Part shown: positions 21,442 through 36,049 of the stretch, piece after piece | Layout of the letters: each line of letters begins with the position of its first letter | How positions within the stretch are numbered: position 1 is the first letter of the stretch | Assembly: GCA_021234155.1 (NCBI GenBank) | Contig: JAJEKV010000087.1 | Span: 122,001 to 186,000, forward strand | DNA length: 64,000 bases | Source: Isoetes taiwanensis | Lineage: Eukaryota > Streptophyta > Lycopodiopsida > Isoetales > Isoetaceae | Direction of reading: 5' to 3' | Position numbers and translations under genes: made by a program | The notes under the pieces: generated by a model | Databases searched by the model: none | Told to the model about the DNA's origin: nothing | What the model saw: only the letters and a program-made list of their open reading frames with translations

Positions 21442-22688
21442 CGCGGTCGATGGCCATAAGCAACTAAGGGAAAACAGTTCAGAGTCTTTTCACCAAACCG
21501 AGGGCTAAATACCAACCTGTGGCAACCAATTAGTCTTGCTTGTGTGACCAACGATCTCAAAATCTTAAAGATGGCTATTTCAATTATGGCCACACTTTTA
21601 GAAAATGCATAGATCTCCAATCCTTCTAAACCTTTCAAAAAAGCAAATCCATATCCTACTCTGCCATTGACTTCAAATAAACTCTAGACTCTCTTCTACA
21701 ATAGGCGGTTATCAGAGGACATGCAAAGTTTCATTGAAATCAGACCGCCTAAATTGCAATATCGAATTCGATGGCTCAAAATTCAAGTTGAGGACATATA
21801 CACTCAAAATCTCTTTAGTATATCGACGGCCATAATCAACCGAGGGAAAATAGTTCAGAGCTTTTTCACCAAACTGAGGGGTAAATACCAACTATGGCAA
21901 CAAATTTGTCCGGCTTGTCAGGCCAACAAATCTCAAAATCTAAAAGAGGGGTATTCCGATTATGGCCACGCTTTAAAAATTGCTTAATTCTCCAATCCTT
22001 TTCTAAATCTTTCCCCAAAAGCAAATCCATATCCTACTCTGCCCATCATCTTCAAATAAACTATGGACTCTCTCTTCTAAAAGAGGCTCAAAAGCAAATC
22101 CATATCCTACTCTGCCCATCATCTTCAAATAAACTATGGACTCTCTCTTCTAAAAGAGGCTGTTTGTCAGAGGACATGCAAAGTTTCATTGAAATCAGAT
22201 TGCAATATCTCATCCGACGGCTCAAAATTGAAGTTGATGCATACACTCAAAATCCCTTTGATATATCAACGGCCATAAGCAACTGAGGAAAAGCAGTTCA
22301 GAGCCTTTTCACCAAACTGAGGACTAAATACCAACTTGTGAGGCCAGCATATCTCAAAATATGAAAGAGGGGTATTTCGATTATGGCCATGCTTTAAAAA
22401 TGCATAAATCTCCAATCCTTTCTAAATCTTTCCCCCAAAGCAAATCCATATTCTACTCCACCCATCATTTTCAAATAAACTCTAAACTCTCTTCTAAAAA
22501 GAGGCAGCTTATCGAGAGGACATGCAAAGTTTCATTGAAATCAAATAAACTCTAAACTCTCTCTTCTAAAAGTTTAAGTTATCGAGGACATGCAAAGTTT
22601 CATTGAAATCAGAATGTCTAAATTGCAATATCTAATCTGACGATTGAAGTTGATGATATACAATCAAAATCCCTATGATATGTATAAA
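21442..22688. repeat. Three-monomer satellite-like array (U2)
   Basis: Same trimer as in U1; monomers start near 21448, 21828 and 22269. CAG and CTG sites are intact here (CTCTGCCC, ATCAGAGGAC) where U1 shows CTCGCCC and ATCGAGGAGG. Confidence 0.87.
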
Positions 22689-24479
22689 GAATAATGATGA
22701 TGATATTGATATGCAATTTGGTAATTTTCCCATGCAATATTATCTAATTTGTCTTAATATTTACAACAAAAGATACAAGTTTACACATAATTCCTAATGC
22801 TTGATCATGCATACATTTTCTAAAGTTTATGTGTTAATGTTTTTTTGTGTCCATTAGATGAAGGTATGATTCCTTGAATATGCCAGATCAACGATGTGAA
22901 CTTTTACACCTCAGACCCCTGTACATGGCCACGCTCCCCATACGCCTCCCATACGTAGACGAAAGAAAATAAAGAAATAAACAATAAACATTTGCACCAG
23001 GAAGAAGACACAAAATTTAATTTCCATATTCACAGAACACAGCAAACGGAAACACAGTTACATCGCTTCCCATCTCCAGGAAGCACACCATCTGCACAAA
23101 ATCTGCCCCATTCTAAAGCATCTCAACTAATCCAATTGTACAACTCCATTTGGCCTCTACCCTCTAACAACCATGTCTCCATCCAGACGGTAGCGATAGG
23201 GAAGAGCAAACAAGACAAAATGTATACTTTCCAAGGAAATCCATGGATGCAACAAGCGAGTGATGCGTCACAACTGTCTCTAGCACAGAGAATACACATT
23301 CAGGAAGAAATCTCCTCACAATCAACCAATCGAATAACACAGAGGACGAACCCTCAATCAATCCACAAGCTACGAAAGTCGAATTACCCAAATGCTCTTT
23401 CTGGAATACACAGAAGAATCTCTTGACCTCGCAAGCAAGCACCCTGCAAGATTGTGACAGTGGAAGCCCCATCTCAATCCCGACACTTAGTGGCTGCTAC
23501 TCCCAAAACATCAACAATTACATGTACCCCACAAGAAAACCCTCCTCCAAACAACCTTATAATATCATCTTAAATTATGATACAGCTAAAGCACGACCCT
23601 CTTAGCTGCCTTTCTACCAACTTGACCCAAGTTGGACTCCGAATCTTTGGTTCCAGGCTGGACTGGGGCTTTTAACATGCAAATCGCCCCCTTGGGTCTG
23701 ATTTCCGACACCCTAAGACTAACTTTAAGCAAATTTGGTACATATCGGGCTTGGGCTGATGCAGATCTCCAGCTCTAATTATGCCGGCTATGGCCCCTTC
23801 CACATTTGTCTGGCCCTATTTCCTTCAGGTCACCCCTCTTGAACCTATTTCGGCCAGTCCCCGCCCGCCTGATCCTGCCACCTCCATCGACCTGCTCTTA
23901 GCAGTCCCCGTGAACAGAAACCTGCTATTTTCGACCATGCAAGCCGCTCATGTCATAACAAAGGGAAAAAAACCCTCCCCCTTTTTCGGCCAACCTTCGC
24001 AGAATAATCATAGGAAAGACAAATTTTGGACGTAATTACTTTTTACAAATAATTGTTTCTATGCATTGTAATGTTAATGCATCAAAATCAGCTCCAACTA
24101 TGCCATCGAATATGACATTACTTACGTGATATTCAAAGATATAGACCCACAACCCTACACATGCATAAGGTTGCCCAACACACATTTCTAATTTCTTTAA
24201 TTTATCAAGAATAATGGCCCATTACCCTTCTAAATCTTCTAAAGCAATCTAGGCACTCCAACTGCTAGAGCATACGAGTAATGGCAAAGAACTATCAACA
24301 AGGATTACACATTTATATTTACTTATATTATTAGTTATCAACGAGGGATAACTTAGATTACACATTTATATTTGCTTATTATGATGCCATACATAGATAA
24401 TCAAGCTTGAGTGAGGAGCAGAAACATACATAGATTAGATCGAACGATCGATCTAAGTAGATGGATTAGACCGATCGAT
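22689..24479. other. Unassigned stretch before PLAT gene (U2)
   Basis: Homologue of 3251-5065. The plus frame 22992-23426 and the minus frame 23164-23472 are both open, and neither resembles a known family. U4 shares the 144-codon plus frame almost exactly. Confidence 0.35.
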
Positions 24480-25051
24480 CTAATAAGAGCAGCTTCCAAC
24501 GACGGCAATGTTAGTAGTGGCGCTGGCTGAAGCGCTTCCAAACAAATCCAATCCATGGGCACCAAACATATGGGACAGAACCTTACCATCAGAGGTCTTA
24601 ACCTTGATATCGATGCTCTCAAAGGACCATGACTTAAAGTCAGAATGATGTGTAACTTTAGCAGCACAAATGGATTTCAAGCAAGACTGATTTTTATACA
24701 CAAAAGTATCGACATGGTTTGCCTCAAAGTCGTCGCCTGGCGTGTCGAGTTCGTCTATGTCGACCACCTCTGAATCCTCAGCATCATAAATCCGAAGAGA
24801 TACGTCTGAATCGGTACCGATTCGGCCGGTCCTCACCTTGATCTCCAAAGTGCAATCTCCACCATTCTGTCAAAACAAAACATTCATCAATTCTATGCAT
24901 AATATTGAACAATGCCAAACAAATTCTACTCCACCTGAGCCGTTGGTAGGGCAATATGATCCATAGATGCTTGCCCCCGCGCTGAGACATAGATCAACAT
25001 TAGGAGCACTAGATTCAGCATTAGCAGACTGCCATACAAGGATGATGCCAT
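24480..25051 (-). CDS. PLAT/LH2-domain secreted protein, U2 copy
   Basis: Exon 2 (24480-24866) is the cleanest of the three, running through the PLAT domain to GSASASATTNIAVVGSCSY and a TAG stop. Exon 1 (24930-25051) has five instead of six C in the run near 24973, which shifts the signal-peptide frame. U1 is good in exon 1 and U2 in exon 2, so the intact protein is implied by comparing units and the single-base losses are probably sequencing errors in homopolymers. Confidence 0.8.
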
Positions 25052-25154
25052 TGCAATGGTTGAGTGTAGGCCTATGATGCTTTCCCACGGTCTGGTCTCA
25101 TATATTATGGCCTAGGTTTTGCATGCCTTACAAATGGCAAAGAGACATCCAGTC

Positions 25155-25204
25155 ATTTCCCTAGGGTTTCTTCTTCCAGATTTCCCTAGGGTTTCTTCTT
25201 CCAG
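25155..25204. promoter_or_regulatory. Duplicated telo-box upstream of PLAT (U2)
   Basis: Same perfect 25 bp tandem pair as in U1 (25155-25179 and 25180-25204), at the same distance from the PLAT start. Confidence 0.55.
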
Positions 25205-26314
25205 TGGTCCCCTCACGGCTTCCATACAGGGATGATGCCATTGCAATGGTTGAGTGTATGTGAAAATGATGGAAATTAAGAATGGACTAGAGGACCATGT
25301 ACCAGTGGAAGCTAAACAATGGGCTTCAAAACCACTTCCAAGATTGCATAAATGGAAAGAAATCATGAGAAACTTGAACAACTCATATACTTGCATATTG
25401 TATTGTGCAGGCTAAATGATATTTTAAACCCGCAATTTGCTAGCAAAGTTTTCATGGTGCCCAATATACAATGGTATAATCTTGTGCAGTTAATTCCTTT
25501 GCACCAATCCAGTCTCTTTGAGACGATAGTTACTGTTATGCTTTCTGATCTTTTACTTGACAGATGACGCAAATACACAATCCTAACTAATGCCATAAGA
25601 ACTGTCGATCTTATAGAAACTTGCATAGGAAGTAGGAAGTGCTGTTGAATGGCAGCTCCTACATCGAAGCTTATTAGTACAATAAATATTCAGTAATGTT
25701 CAGATTTATGGCTACAACCATGCAGGCTTGCAGTAAGTTTCATCATTAAATGGCCAACCTCAGATTCGTTTGCGAGAAAGAGAATATTTCATAGCTTCTG
25801 ATACTAGTAGCAGTGTATGCAATAAATTGCCTCACATTTGATCATTACCAAAATAAGCTCCTCAAAAACAAAGAGAAAATGTGTGGGTGGATTGTCTGAT
25901 CTTCAAGGTCTTAGTCTTGTTTTGCATTACAGATCAGTAAAATGAGTAGGGACGAACTATTCAGCTATAACATTTCTCACAGGAATATCAAAGCGCTCAC
26001 TCTTCTTAACTCTGTCTTCTAAAATTTCCTTTGTGGGCTTGATTCACTGCACTTTGCTATATTATGATTCATAGACGAGAACTTCTATGCAGGAATAAGT
26101 GTACAACAAACCAAACCCAATGTTGATTGCATCATGAACAGATTAAGAGTATGAGGTTCTTAACAAACTACAGCCATTTAAATACCTACATTTAAGTGCA
26201 GCAAACTCGGGTCCACTTGCCCAACATATTTCAATCAAATAACTTAGCCATAGAAGAACAAAGTCAGGAGGACAAAATTGCAACATGAATTGGAGAAAAA
26301 ATGCACTAACCTCT

Positions 26315-26834
26315 GCTTAAACGTAACAAGGATTTGCACACATATGCATATCCAGTGCTATGGCTTCCATGTGAATTGAGAACATACGACACACCATTTT
26401 CAGGGCTGATCTCAACCAGATGCTGAAAATATCTCTCTTCTGCATCAGCCTCCCCATACGTTCTGCAGGCACTCAGCAAAGCTAACCATATTTTCTACAC
26501 AAAGAACAGTCTACAGATCTGATCAATTCAATTCCCTTGTACAACTGCGAAAAGATCAATCATACAAGCATAATGATGTATGCTTGGTACAATGCCATAT
26601 TTCATGCTCATACTCTTGAAGTAGGCATAAGAATAAGAATGTCACAGCATCTGGCACCATGTGCATTTGACGGCCCCTTTCTAGAGCTCCTATGCTGCCA
26701 CAAGGATTCAAGGTAGCAAGAAATGTAACAGTATTTGGCCATACACCTTCATGTTGTATTTGCCCAAAGCATTCAACTGCTTGCTCTCCAAGTCCATTCT
26801 CAGCATACCATACCCGGCAATGAGGGTCTTCCAA
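26315..26834 (-). pseudogene. PLS-type PPR gene fragment (U2), minus strand
   Basis: Same remnant as in U1. Frame 26556-26834 carries ENGLGEQAVECFGQIQHEG through GRQMHMVPDAVTF. The IHHYACMIDLF part is shifted, and the LLSACRTYGEADAEE part follows towards 26400. Shared breaks show decay before amplification. Confidence 0.8.
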
Positions 26835-26875
26835 GAGACAACGACTATGATTAGGGATGTGTCAAATACTTCTCG

Positions 26876-26921
26876 AACCTCCTTAATAATTCCTTGATAA
26901 CCTCCTTAATAATTCCTTGAG
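26876..26921. repeat. 23 bp tandem duplication between the PPR fragments (U2)
   Basis: Same two-copy repeat as at 7402-7447. Confidence 0.88.
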
Positions 26922-27023
26922 AATTACATTCCAAGAGACAATGTCTTTAGTTCTTAATGTAAGCGCTGGTAAGTGAGCCATTCCAGGGCACCTTACCTTA
27001 AGGCTTTCAATTTCTCTTAACAA

Positions 27024-27218
27024 ATGCTTGAAAGGAATGTAGTCTCATGCACTATAATTATTTCAGCCTTTGCACGCCAGGGTCTGCTCAATGAAGTCAA
27101 GGAACCCTTCAAAGGGATGCCTCAGAAACACATCGTATCCTGGATTGCACTATTTTTGGCCGTGGCAACTTTTTTCATCTCTTTTTTTGGCCTGGATCCA
27201 CATAATGGATCCACATAA
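27024..27218 (+). pseudogene. PPR motif fragment on the plus strand (U2)
   Basis: Same fragment as in U1 with a homopolymer difference in the stretch after IVSWIALF. Confidence 0.7.
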
Positions 27219-27564
27219 TATGACCATCATGGTATGGTCTGCACGAGGCAGCTGAACACATGGTCAAGTTTTTTTGAAGACTGTGTGTGTGAAATGTGCT
27301 GTGCATAGAGAGAACTCTGGCTGGAGGCATGTAAACTGTTCACTTTTTTTTTTTTAAATGAAAAACCTATACTATAAAAGGGCCGTTGTTATCCCTCGGC
27401 CTCGGCGGCCGAGCCCCATAATCATTGGGCAGCGTATAATTATTGGGTGACCATTATATCGCCCAAAATTAATGGGTGTTCTACTAACGTCAACACTCAT
27501 TGAAATTGGGGTGGCATGTGAACCATTGAAATTGGGGTGGCCATGGTTAAGGTAGCTAGCCCGA

Positions 27565-30500
27565 GGGTCTATTCGCACCAATGGTGAAGTTTAGTTAACT
27601 TAACTTTTATCGTTAAGTTAAGTTAATACTAACCGGGTGATTGCCTTCGCACCAAAACTAGTTAAAAATTTTAGTTAGGCTAACTTAACGGAAAACCATT
27701 TCGCACTCGTTTAGTTAAAAATTTGTTAAAAAAATAACTTAACTAGCTAACTAAATGCTTTCGAACATGTCTAGTTAAGTTAGCCAAAGGCATAAATTAT
27801 TATAAGCACATTTAATTAAACTTAAAGTGACCTCTATGAGGTCATTTAACTTTAGTGCTAATTTTTAATTTAGTTAACTTCTAGTTAATTTTGCTAACTT
27901 AAATCGAATAAGATGCTAAGACAACTTTAGTTAGTGTTTTTGGTTAAAAAGTTAACTAAATTCTTAACTATATCACTATACTAGTAATGGTGCCCAGCGT
28001 TGCTGGGCTAACGTTGGGACCTTGTTAACGAACTTACTCGATTCAATCCACATACCCAGCAATTTTCTTAGGGACTACCTCATGTCTGTGTTTTAATAGG
28101 TTCATGTTTACCCTGGTCATGTTTGCGTAAGAAAGGAAAAAGACACCGTAGATATGTTTAAATCACTTCCAATTGTTTTAATACATGAAATGTATATGCA
28201 ACTCAGACAGCCTCTTCATTGAGGATGCATATACAAAACCCAACTCGCACATGGTTATCATTAATATTTAGTGCACCTCCCAATTAAGAACAATTATTCA
28301 TAGTGTACATATAATATTAGCAATAACTACACGTGGTAGAGTTTAGATCTTATTGGCTTGGTGTATCCATCGAATGTACTTTGTATTCATGTGTCCTCTA
28401 TAAGTGGATGCTTCAACCATATATGCTTTGCTTCAATTATTACCTATGGCATTATACATTCAGCTTTGTTTTGGTTAACAAACTATTTATGGCCAATTAT
28501 TTGTTATATCCTTTGGAACTAAGGTTGTTTTGATTAACAAATTATTTACGACCATTGTTCTGAGTTGGTTTATACAGGTTTTGATGTTGTAGAAGTTAGT
28601 GTTTGACAATGGAGCAAGTATTTGGAAATGGAACCTTATTTATGGTGTCTCAAGATGGCAAATCCAGAATATCATACAACAATTGCTTGTAATTTAAGGT
28701 ATGATATTTTTATCAAATAATACCAATATCACATTTACATATATGACCAGCACCACATCCTAAGGATCTAATCATCTGATACATGACAACATCATCATTC
28801 TCAAGCGTGACCATAAACAGAACTTGAGAGCATGCTAATTAGCATCATAATTACAAAGTTAGTTTGCATCTTGAGTTAGCTCTACCCAAGAAGCAAGAAT
28901 GCCGGTGTTTCACAAATAAAACCTATCTAATAATCAAAGGTGGAATTGACTTTTATGCTTGTGAATAAATCGCCATGCATTCATAATTACAATTTTGAAA
29001 TGAGAACATCCAAAAACACAATATCTTATTGTGGAAATATGCATACTTGTTCTTTCCGTAGAATCTAAAAGATTAATCAAGTCCATTAGCAAGACAGTGA
29101 AGCCCTTAGTATCAACAACCCGAAAAGCTTTTGTTTTGCCATATAATTGTATTTATGTTCAGAGATTTGAGAAAATTTGATGAAATTCATGGGAGATTTT
29201 TACTTTAAGCTAAATATCATAATATGATTTCGAAAAGATAAAATTCCACTTACCGATAATTGTAATCTCTTTTGCTTCGCCTACTATTGACGGGAAATGA
29301 TAACATCTTCCAGAAGGTCCTGCTAATTTAACCAAAGGGGCATTATGCCTACAACAATTTGTATAACTTAGCAGAACTATGATGGCAATGCAATGCCCCT
29401 GAGAAATTAATGTTGTGCTACATGATGCAGCCACACCTTCAAAGCGAGCGCCATGGCTGAATCTGGTAAGAAGAAATGCCAAAAATCTAGGGCAAATGCA
29501 AGCTGCAATCCAAGAACAAAAACCCAGATGGAAGCTCTAGAGGATCGATATCAAGGGCGACAAATGCAACAAACTACCCGGATACGTAAGTCCCGGTATA
29601 TGTTTTAGGTTCGTTGGTGAAATCCAAGAACAAATGTAGGAGCAAGATGAAGGATCACTCCAGTCCATAAGCATAAGTGTTGTGCAAATCCATAAACTTC
29701 ACCTTCAATTGGCTTGTGTAATTTGTGAACTGGCATGTGTAAATCCACAACCTTTCACTTCAACCGACTTGTGTAAATCGTGGCATGGCATAACGAGAAG
29801 AATCACGAACTGGTCAAAGAAGATCTAGAGGTTTGACAAAAGGCGCAGAAAATGTCTCATGGCGTATTCTTGTGGTGCGCCAGAAAAAACTCGTGGTGTC
29901 ATTTGGAAGCCGGTGTCTGAGCATTGCCCTTTCCATTCAAGCAGTCTAGGCATAGGCATGCACCAAAATTTCTTGTCCCAAGAAAGTCGATTTGGTCCGG
30001 ATTCAAGGTTGAGGCTTACGGTAATGTTGTTATTGCCACTTGCCGCCATTACGCCATGTTCTACCATTTGTGAAGCTTCACCACGGCCAAAGAGGAAGCT
30101 TCACCAAAGACGCCCCAAGAGGAATGGCCCCAGAATGAAAAAAAAAAAAAGAGCAATCTTAGCAGCCCAAGAGGAGCCTAAGGACATAACACGGTCACAG
30201 AGGGCGTCGCCATACCGCACTACCCAAAAGCGGGTTACCAACAACCTAGCCGACCTTTCACAAAAACAAATCCATGGCTTCACCGTTCCTAAGAAGGAAA
30301 CCGAATTGCTTGTGATTAAAACCAAAACTTGAATATCCTTTTGTGTGCCGTCTTTATAGCTCGCAATTGAAATAGCTTTGTGAAGCTCTATGACCGTGGA
30401 GCATCGCCCAGGGAGGAATCGACTGGCCTCTTCCTAAAATCGCTAGAGCCGAGAAAAGGGCGGGAAAAGAAAATCGAGAAAAGGCAGAAGAAAAAACCGT

Positions 30501-30738
30501 GGGCCTATCCGAACCGGCCCAACTTTTAGGTTAGATCGGCCTTTTTTTTAGTTAAATCAAATCATGGCCGTCGAATTTAAGGCAAATCAAATTCTGGCCG
30601 TCGGATTTAGGGCTCGATGCACTACGCACTTACGTCAAAACATTATAATATAAGATGCTAACTTAACTAGTGGTGCGAATGTAAATTTAGTTAAAAACCA
30701 TATTTTAACTTAACTTAACCGCGGGTGCGAATGTACCC
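27565..30738. mobile_element. TIR DNA transposon, U2 copy
   Basis: Same element and insertion site as in U1, so it was present before the macro-repeat amplified. The left flank reads CCGA instead of CTGA, another CTG-site discrepancy. Several small indels occur at 28010-28210 and 28860-30420. Confidence 0.66.
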
Positions 30739-31692
30739 TGATATTGTTATTGAAATTGTTACCACCAAGTGCCTCAGAATGCACATTAGGCCCTGAGTAC
30801 ATATTAGGAGCTCCAAAATCGTTCAAGGGCCTATAATGATTGGTTGCCCCTTAATCATTGGATGACGTATAATTAATTATTGAACCATTATATCATCCTA
30901 TATGAATGGTTAACTTTTGGATTAACATTCCGTACATATTGAGAAGTCCAAAAGGGGGCCTACAAATATTGGTTGCCCCATAATCACTGGGTGGCCTATA
31001 ATTATTGGGTGCCTCATGAATATTGCGAGTCCCATACACATTGCGAGGCTAATAAGGTGGAGTTGGCCAACTATTATAGGGCCCAAATTAATGGGTGTTG
31101 TACTAACATTAACACTTGATTTAACTTAAACTGTTGAAATTGTGATGGTCATAATTTAAGTGAAATTGGGATGTCAATATAGATAGCCAAAACTATTGAA
31201 ATAATTAAGTGGATGCCTATTTGACCTGGATGGCTGAGATTATTTCCCCAAACGGGCATGTTTGCTCATGACAGCTAAACACAGGGAAGGAGCCATCGGT
31301 TGTGCATCCTTAGGGCGGGTTCACATGCAACAGTGATCGGAGAGGGCCCTGTTATACCCTTTGCAAATTGGTGATGGTTGGCAATGGTGGGTCTAAAAAG
31401 ACGTGGCATGTGTGTGAAGGCCATGATAGTGCATGCGAATCCAACCTACGATGGCAAGAAATTAAGTTTTTTAGTGTTCCTAATTTCATGGAATGAACAT
31501 GGCTTCATTGATATTTTATTTTGCAATGGCGCACTTTTCAAATACCAACGGATCTTCATTTGAGTGTTTTGTGTTGTTATAATGGAGTAAGTGTTTTGCA
31601 TTGTTATAATGGAGTGTTGGACTATTCTTACGCGTTTTGCGTTATTATAATAAAGTGTTGGACTATTCTACAAAATATCGCTGCGTTATTTA

Positions 31693-31871
31693 ACCTTTTC
31701 TTTCTCCAAATGTGAATCACACCAATTACAATGAATTGGTGATTGCATATATTTGTAGGGCCTTTGTGGAAAGATTTAAACAACCTTTTCTTCTTCCAAA
31801 TGTGAATCACATCAATTACACTGAATTAGTGATTGCATATACTTGTAGGGCCTTTGTGGAAAGATTTAAAC
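31693..31871. repeat. 90 bp tandem duplication (U2)
   Basis: Same pair as in U1 (31693-31782, 31783-31871) with the same differences between the two copies, so the duplication predates the macro-repeat. Confidence 0.92.
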
Positions 31872-33970
31872 GCCAGTAGAACTTTCAAGAGATGCAATAT
31901 GTAGGAGGATTAAATCAAACCGGAATTGGGAATAGCAAATTACCATAGCATAGGTCAGACTGATTTGGAATGTACAGATACCGAATAAAAAATGTTCCCA
32001 AGCGAATCAATATCTGAAAACATGGGTTGGGCAGTGGCTTGGCCCCTTCTATTTTTTGCTAGTTGTGCGTGCTCCATTTCAGCATTGCATCCTTACTTTA
32101 ACTGGTATTTCCAGACCACAGCTTGTGAGGCCACATGGTACAAAAAATGAACCTCAACCCTTCCTTTTAGCTGTCTGAACAGCTGTTGAGGCATTGCTCA
32201 GAATCTGAGGCCAAAAGAACAGCATCCGGGCCTGTACATGCCAAGACACTCTATCATAAACTCACAGCACCCGTGCTGAAGCTCCTCTGAATTAGAAGTT
32301 TAGGTCTAGGCATGCACTTTGTGTAATTTGGATATGGTGGAAATGTTACCATACAATAACCGTCGCGAATCAGGACCTGGTTGGGGGGGAAGGTTTGTCG
32401 CTATATTACATTTATTGTGCATTTGATTGCAGAACTGGGTGGAAGAAAGATGGAAGCTGTTTGTGCTCAATTGGTTATTGATCAATTACGAGTTATGCTA
32501 GCATTTTGCTTTTATCAGCCAGTGTTTAACAGAGTGCTAGACAACTTGCACTGACCATTACATTTAAATAGTGGGTTCTTCTAAGATCTTTCCTCAAAAA
32601 GGGAGATGCGTAATACCCTAAAATGGAAGAAGAGAACTTTTGAGTCAGTTGTGTGGAAAACTTTTGTGGGCATGCTTTTTTGTGCATATGTGGGCTATGC
32701 ATTGTGTAAATGTCGGGGAAAATCTTCATTTATTGGGGGTGGACTATGCGTAGTGTAGTGTTTAGTGTGTATATCTTGTCGGTTTGTTCAACTGGAGTGA
32801 TGAAATAGAGGGCAAAATGCATTTGTCGGGACTGGTTCACCGGTTCGGGAAGGGCACAAATAGAGAAAGCTCGAATGCCCTTGAAAAATCCACTCTGAGA
32901 CACAATTAAACAGACTTCCTAACCATAGACAGAAAGCAATGCCCCATAAAAATCCACTCTAATACTTTCTTTATAAATCTCTCATTTATGCCTGCCCATG
33001 TCCTCTTATTATGGAATATTAAAAGAAGCCTAATTCTCTAACTATATCTTCAAATTTTGGAATCCATAGCCACCAATTTTCTTACTCCTAACTAGCATAT
33101 AAAGAACAAAGAGTTGTATTGCAAATTAATAAAGAACACTACAATCAACAAATTGTTTGATTGGGTTTCTATATGATATAATGAGATTGGTTTATTTGTT
33201 TAGATTTTAAAGGACTCACACCAAATGTGCTTGACTACTTAGGCCCCTTCTCTATTAGCTGGATTTTTGGGTTGTGCTCTGTCTTATGGCGAACCTAGCC
33301 ATGAAACTTCAAGTGCCGCAGTTTTGTTCACGAGTCTAGGTTGACTCTAAAATTTTAGCATGCTAGAGCACTCCATCTGAAAAAGTCAATAAATTGACAG
33401 AGGAAGCTTTGTCTTCTAGCGAGTCTCTCTTTGTCTTTTAGCAAGTCCATGCGGTGACAAAATTAGGAGCAATAAAAATGGTCTCGATTATTTCTTCTTG
33501 GATTTGATGATATGGCACAGTGGCCAAACTAAGGGTATGCTATAGTGGGATCCACCCTTAACCCACACAATTATATGGTAAATGATACTCCAAATGTAAT
33601 TTATTTGGCACACCCATGAGCATGAAAAGTTGGGAGTCCTTTCCATCACCAGTCTATGCTTATTAGCTTCAATACGTGACCATATAGAAATATTTAATAA
33701 TACTTCTAAGTGCAATTTTGGAACACAAGTTCTGCATTGACAACATGACCGCCTACAGGCTTAACATGTGCTTGAGGATAAAAAAGCATTGGATGCACAA
33801 AGTTCAAGTTAATACTATTTGGCAGCTTGCATATGCTGATTTCATTACCTCAATATTTTCCACACATACAAAACTATAGTCTACGTCTCTCTCCGTCATC
33901 AAAAGATTATATCCACAAATGCATAAATGTGTATGCATGGATGGAAACTAAATCTTAAATGGAAGCTTAC

Positions 33971-34093
33971 TGCCAGCCCAAGGCCTCCTAGACCAAACAG
34001 TGCAACACTGGACCCTTTCTCAACCTTAGTTGAATATAATACTGCCCCAACCCCTACAGTCAGCCACTTTAAGATCCTTTTGCTATGCAGCAT
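33971..34093 (-). pseudogene. Alcohol dehydrogenase exon fragment (segment 2a)
   Basis: Same exon as in U1, in frame from 34093 to the GTAAGC donor at 33966-33970. Confidence 0.75.
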
Positions 34094-34520
34094 GCTCTAA
34101 TTGGTATGTAGTTTACCAGTTAAAGAAAATATCTCTTATATACCTTCTAATAATATGCAACAACTTCTCTTTTATAAGACTTTAGATCTTACCCATTGAT
34201 TCCGCAGCTGAGCAAACAGATTTTGCACAAATGTGCATCTTTGCTAACTTTTACTACTTGGCCTTGATCCATCACAGTGTATTCACTAAAAGTGGATGTA
34301 ATTGCGCATGCTTACTGTTCAAACCAACACTTAACTACTCAGTTACATACACAATTCGATCGAGGGGCACTTGTGGATGGGCCTCTAAGAACATCTATAG
34401 TAGGGATCTACTTTAATTTAAGCATTGAGTCGCCAAATATGGTGGACACTTAGTAGTACAAATTTTGATTCCACACGGTTTGATTTAAGCCATTTACCCA
34501 CATGAAACTAGAGGGCAACC

Positions 34521-35965
34521 CTCTGTGCACAACACCTTGTTAGAGTTGCAAAGAACAAGGTTTTAAGAAACCAAATTCTTTACGTCAAAAGTGATCAAGG
34601 TGCCTCTCTTACAGATGTCAAAGAAATAGGTGATTTCTTCTACTCCAAGTACTCGAATATTTTCTCTGACATAGACAATTTCCCCTAGCAGAGTACTCAA
34701 GCCAGAGAATTCATTGATCTTCTAAATTCAGCACCGGCAATAACAATGCTCCAATTTCTGATAATATCTCAGATTTGCCTAATGAAATTGAGATAAAAGC
34801 CACTTTTATGAATCTTGCCAAAGGTAAGAGTCTTGGGCCAGATGGTCTTCCCCTAGAGTTTTATCTAAACTTCTGGGATGATGTTAAAAATGATCTTACT
34901 AAAATGATTCATGGTTTTTGGATCAATAATCATTTGCATCCTACCATTGCTTCTGGCTTGATTACTTTAGTTTCAAAAGTAGATAACCCAGATGGTTTTA
35001 CTGATTGGAGGCCTATTTGTCTCACCAATACCTCATATAAGATTTGTGCTAAAATTCTTGCAAACAGAATCAAAGGATTCTTACAGAATAACATTTGCAT
35101 AAATCAGCCTGCTTTTTTGCCTAATAGATATATTCTAGACAACTATATTGCTGCAATGGAGGGTTTACACTAGGCTAAAATTTCTAATCAAAACTGTATC
35201 CTCCTCAAACTTGACTGCTCCAAGGCTTTTGACTCTATAAGATGGGATTTTCTTGAATTGGCCCTTAGGAAAATTGGTTTTCCGGATAAGTTGATTCATT
35301 TGATCATTGGTCTCAACTCTCGTGCTCAATCTTACATTCTCATAAATGGATCTCCGGTAAATTCTTTCCTCTCCAAAGGGGATGAGACAAGGTTGCCCTT
35401 TAGCACCCTATCCTTTTATCATTCTTTGGCGTCAACCCGACTAAAGCTATTATTCACCACCAAAATCTTGGAAATATTAAAGGCTTGTCTATGCCAAAAG
35501 CGGGAATCGAGTTAACCCTTCTTTGATATGCTAATGACACATTCACCTTTTACGAAATGATGTTAAGAATATTGACTTCATCTTAAGGTTATACAAAATT
35601 TTAGTCAAGCTTCTGGTATCCATTTAAATTATCAAAAGTCTGTGATCATTGGAGATTCTAATCACTCAGATATTCTTGGTATCAAATGTCTTTGTCCAAT
35701 CAAGTCACAACTCTGCTTGGTATGCCTTTAGGCACGGATATTAATACTAAAACACTTTGGAGTCCAATTGTTGGCGGGGATCGAGGAAAGAAACTCAATA
35801 ACTATGGCGGTTGTCTTTCTCTAGGCTGGTAGGGCAATCATTCGTCCTCTGTTTTAGCAAGCTCTCATGTGTACTTCTCTTCAGCTCTCCTTGCTCCATA
35901 AGCTGAGAATGCTGCTGGACACATTGCAATACTCCTGAATGACAACCTCCCTTCTAATTTTCTGG
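34521..35965 (+). pseudogene. LINE reverse transcriptase remnant, copy L2 (segment 2a)
   Basis: Collinear with L1 and carrying the same two TAG stops and the YAND change, so those lesions predate amplification. From about 35340 on, the copy has extra small indels at CTG/CAG sites (GCTGCTGATC in L1 reads TCTTTGGCGTC), which are more likely sequencing artefacts than decay. Confidence 0.92.
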
Positions 35966-36049
35966 CGATTACTTTCTTGAGGTCGGCCTTCGCTATGCTT
36001 TCAGTCTTTGTTATGTTCCTTTGTGATTTCTTTGGGCTCTCTTTGTGCT

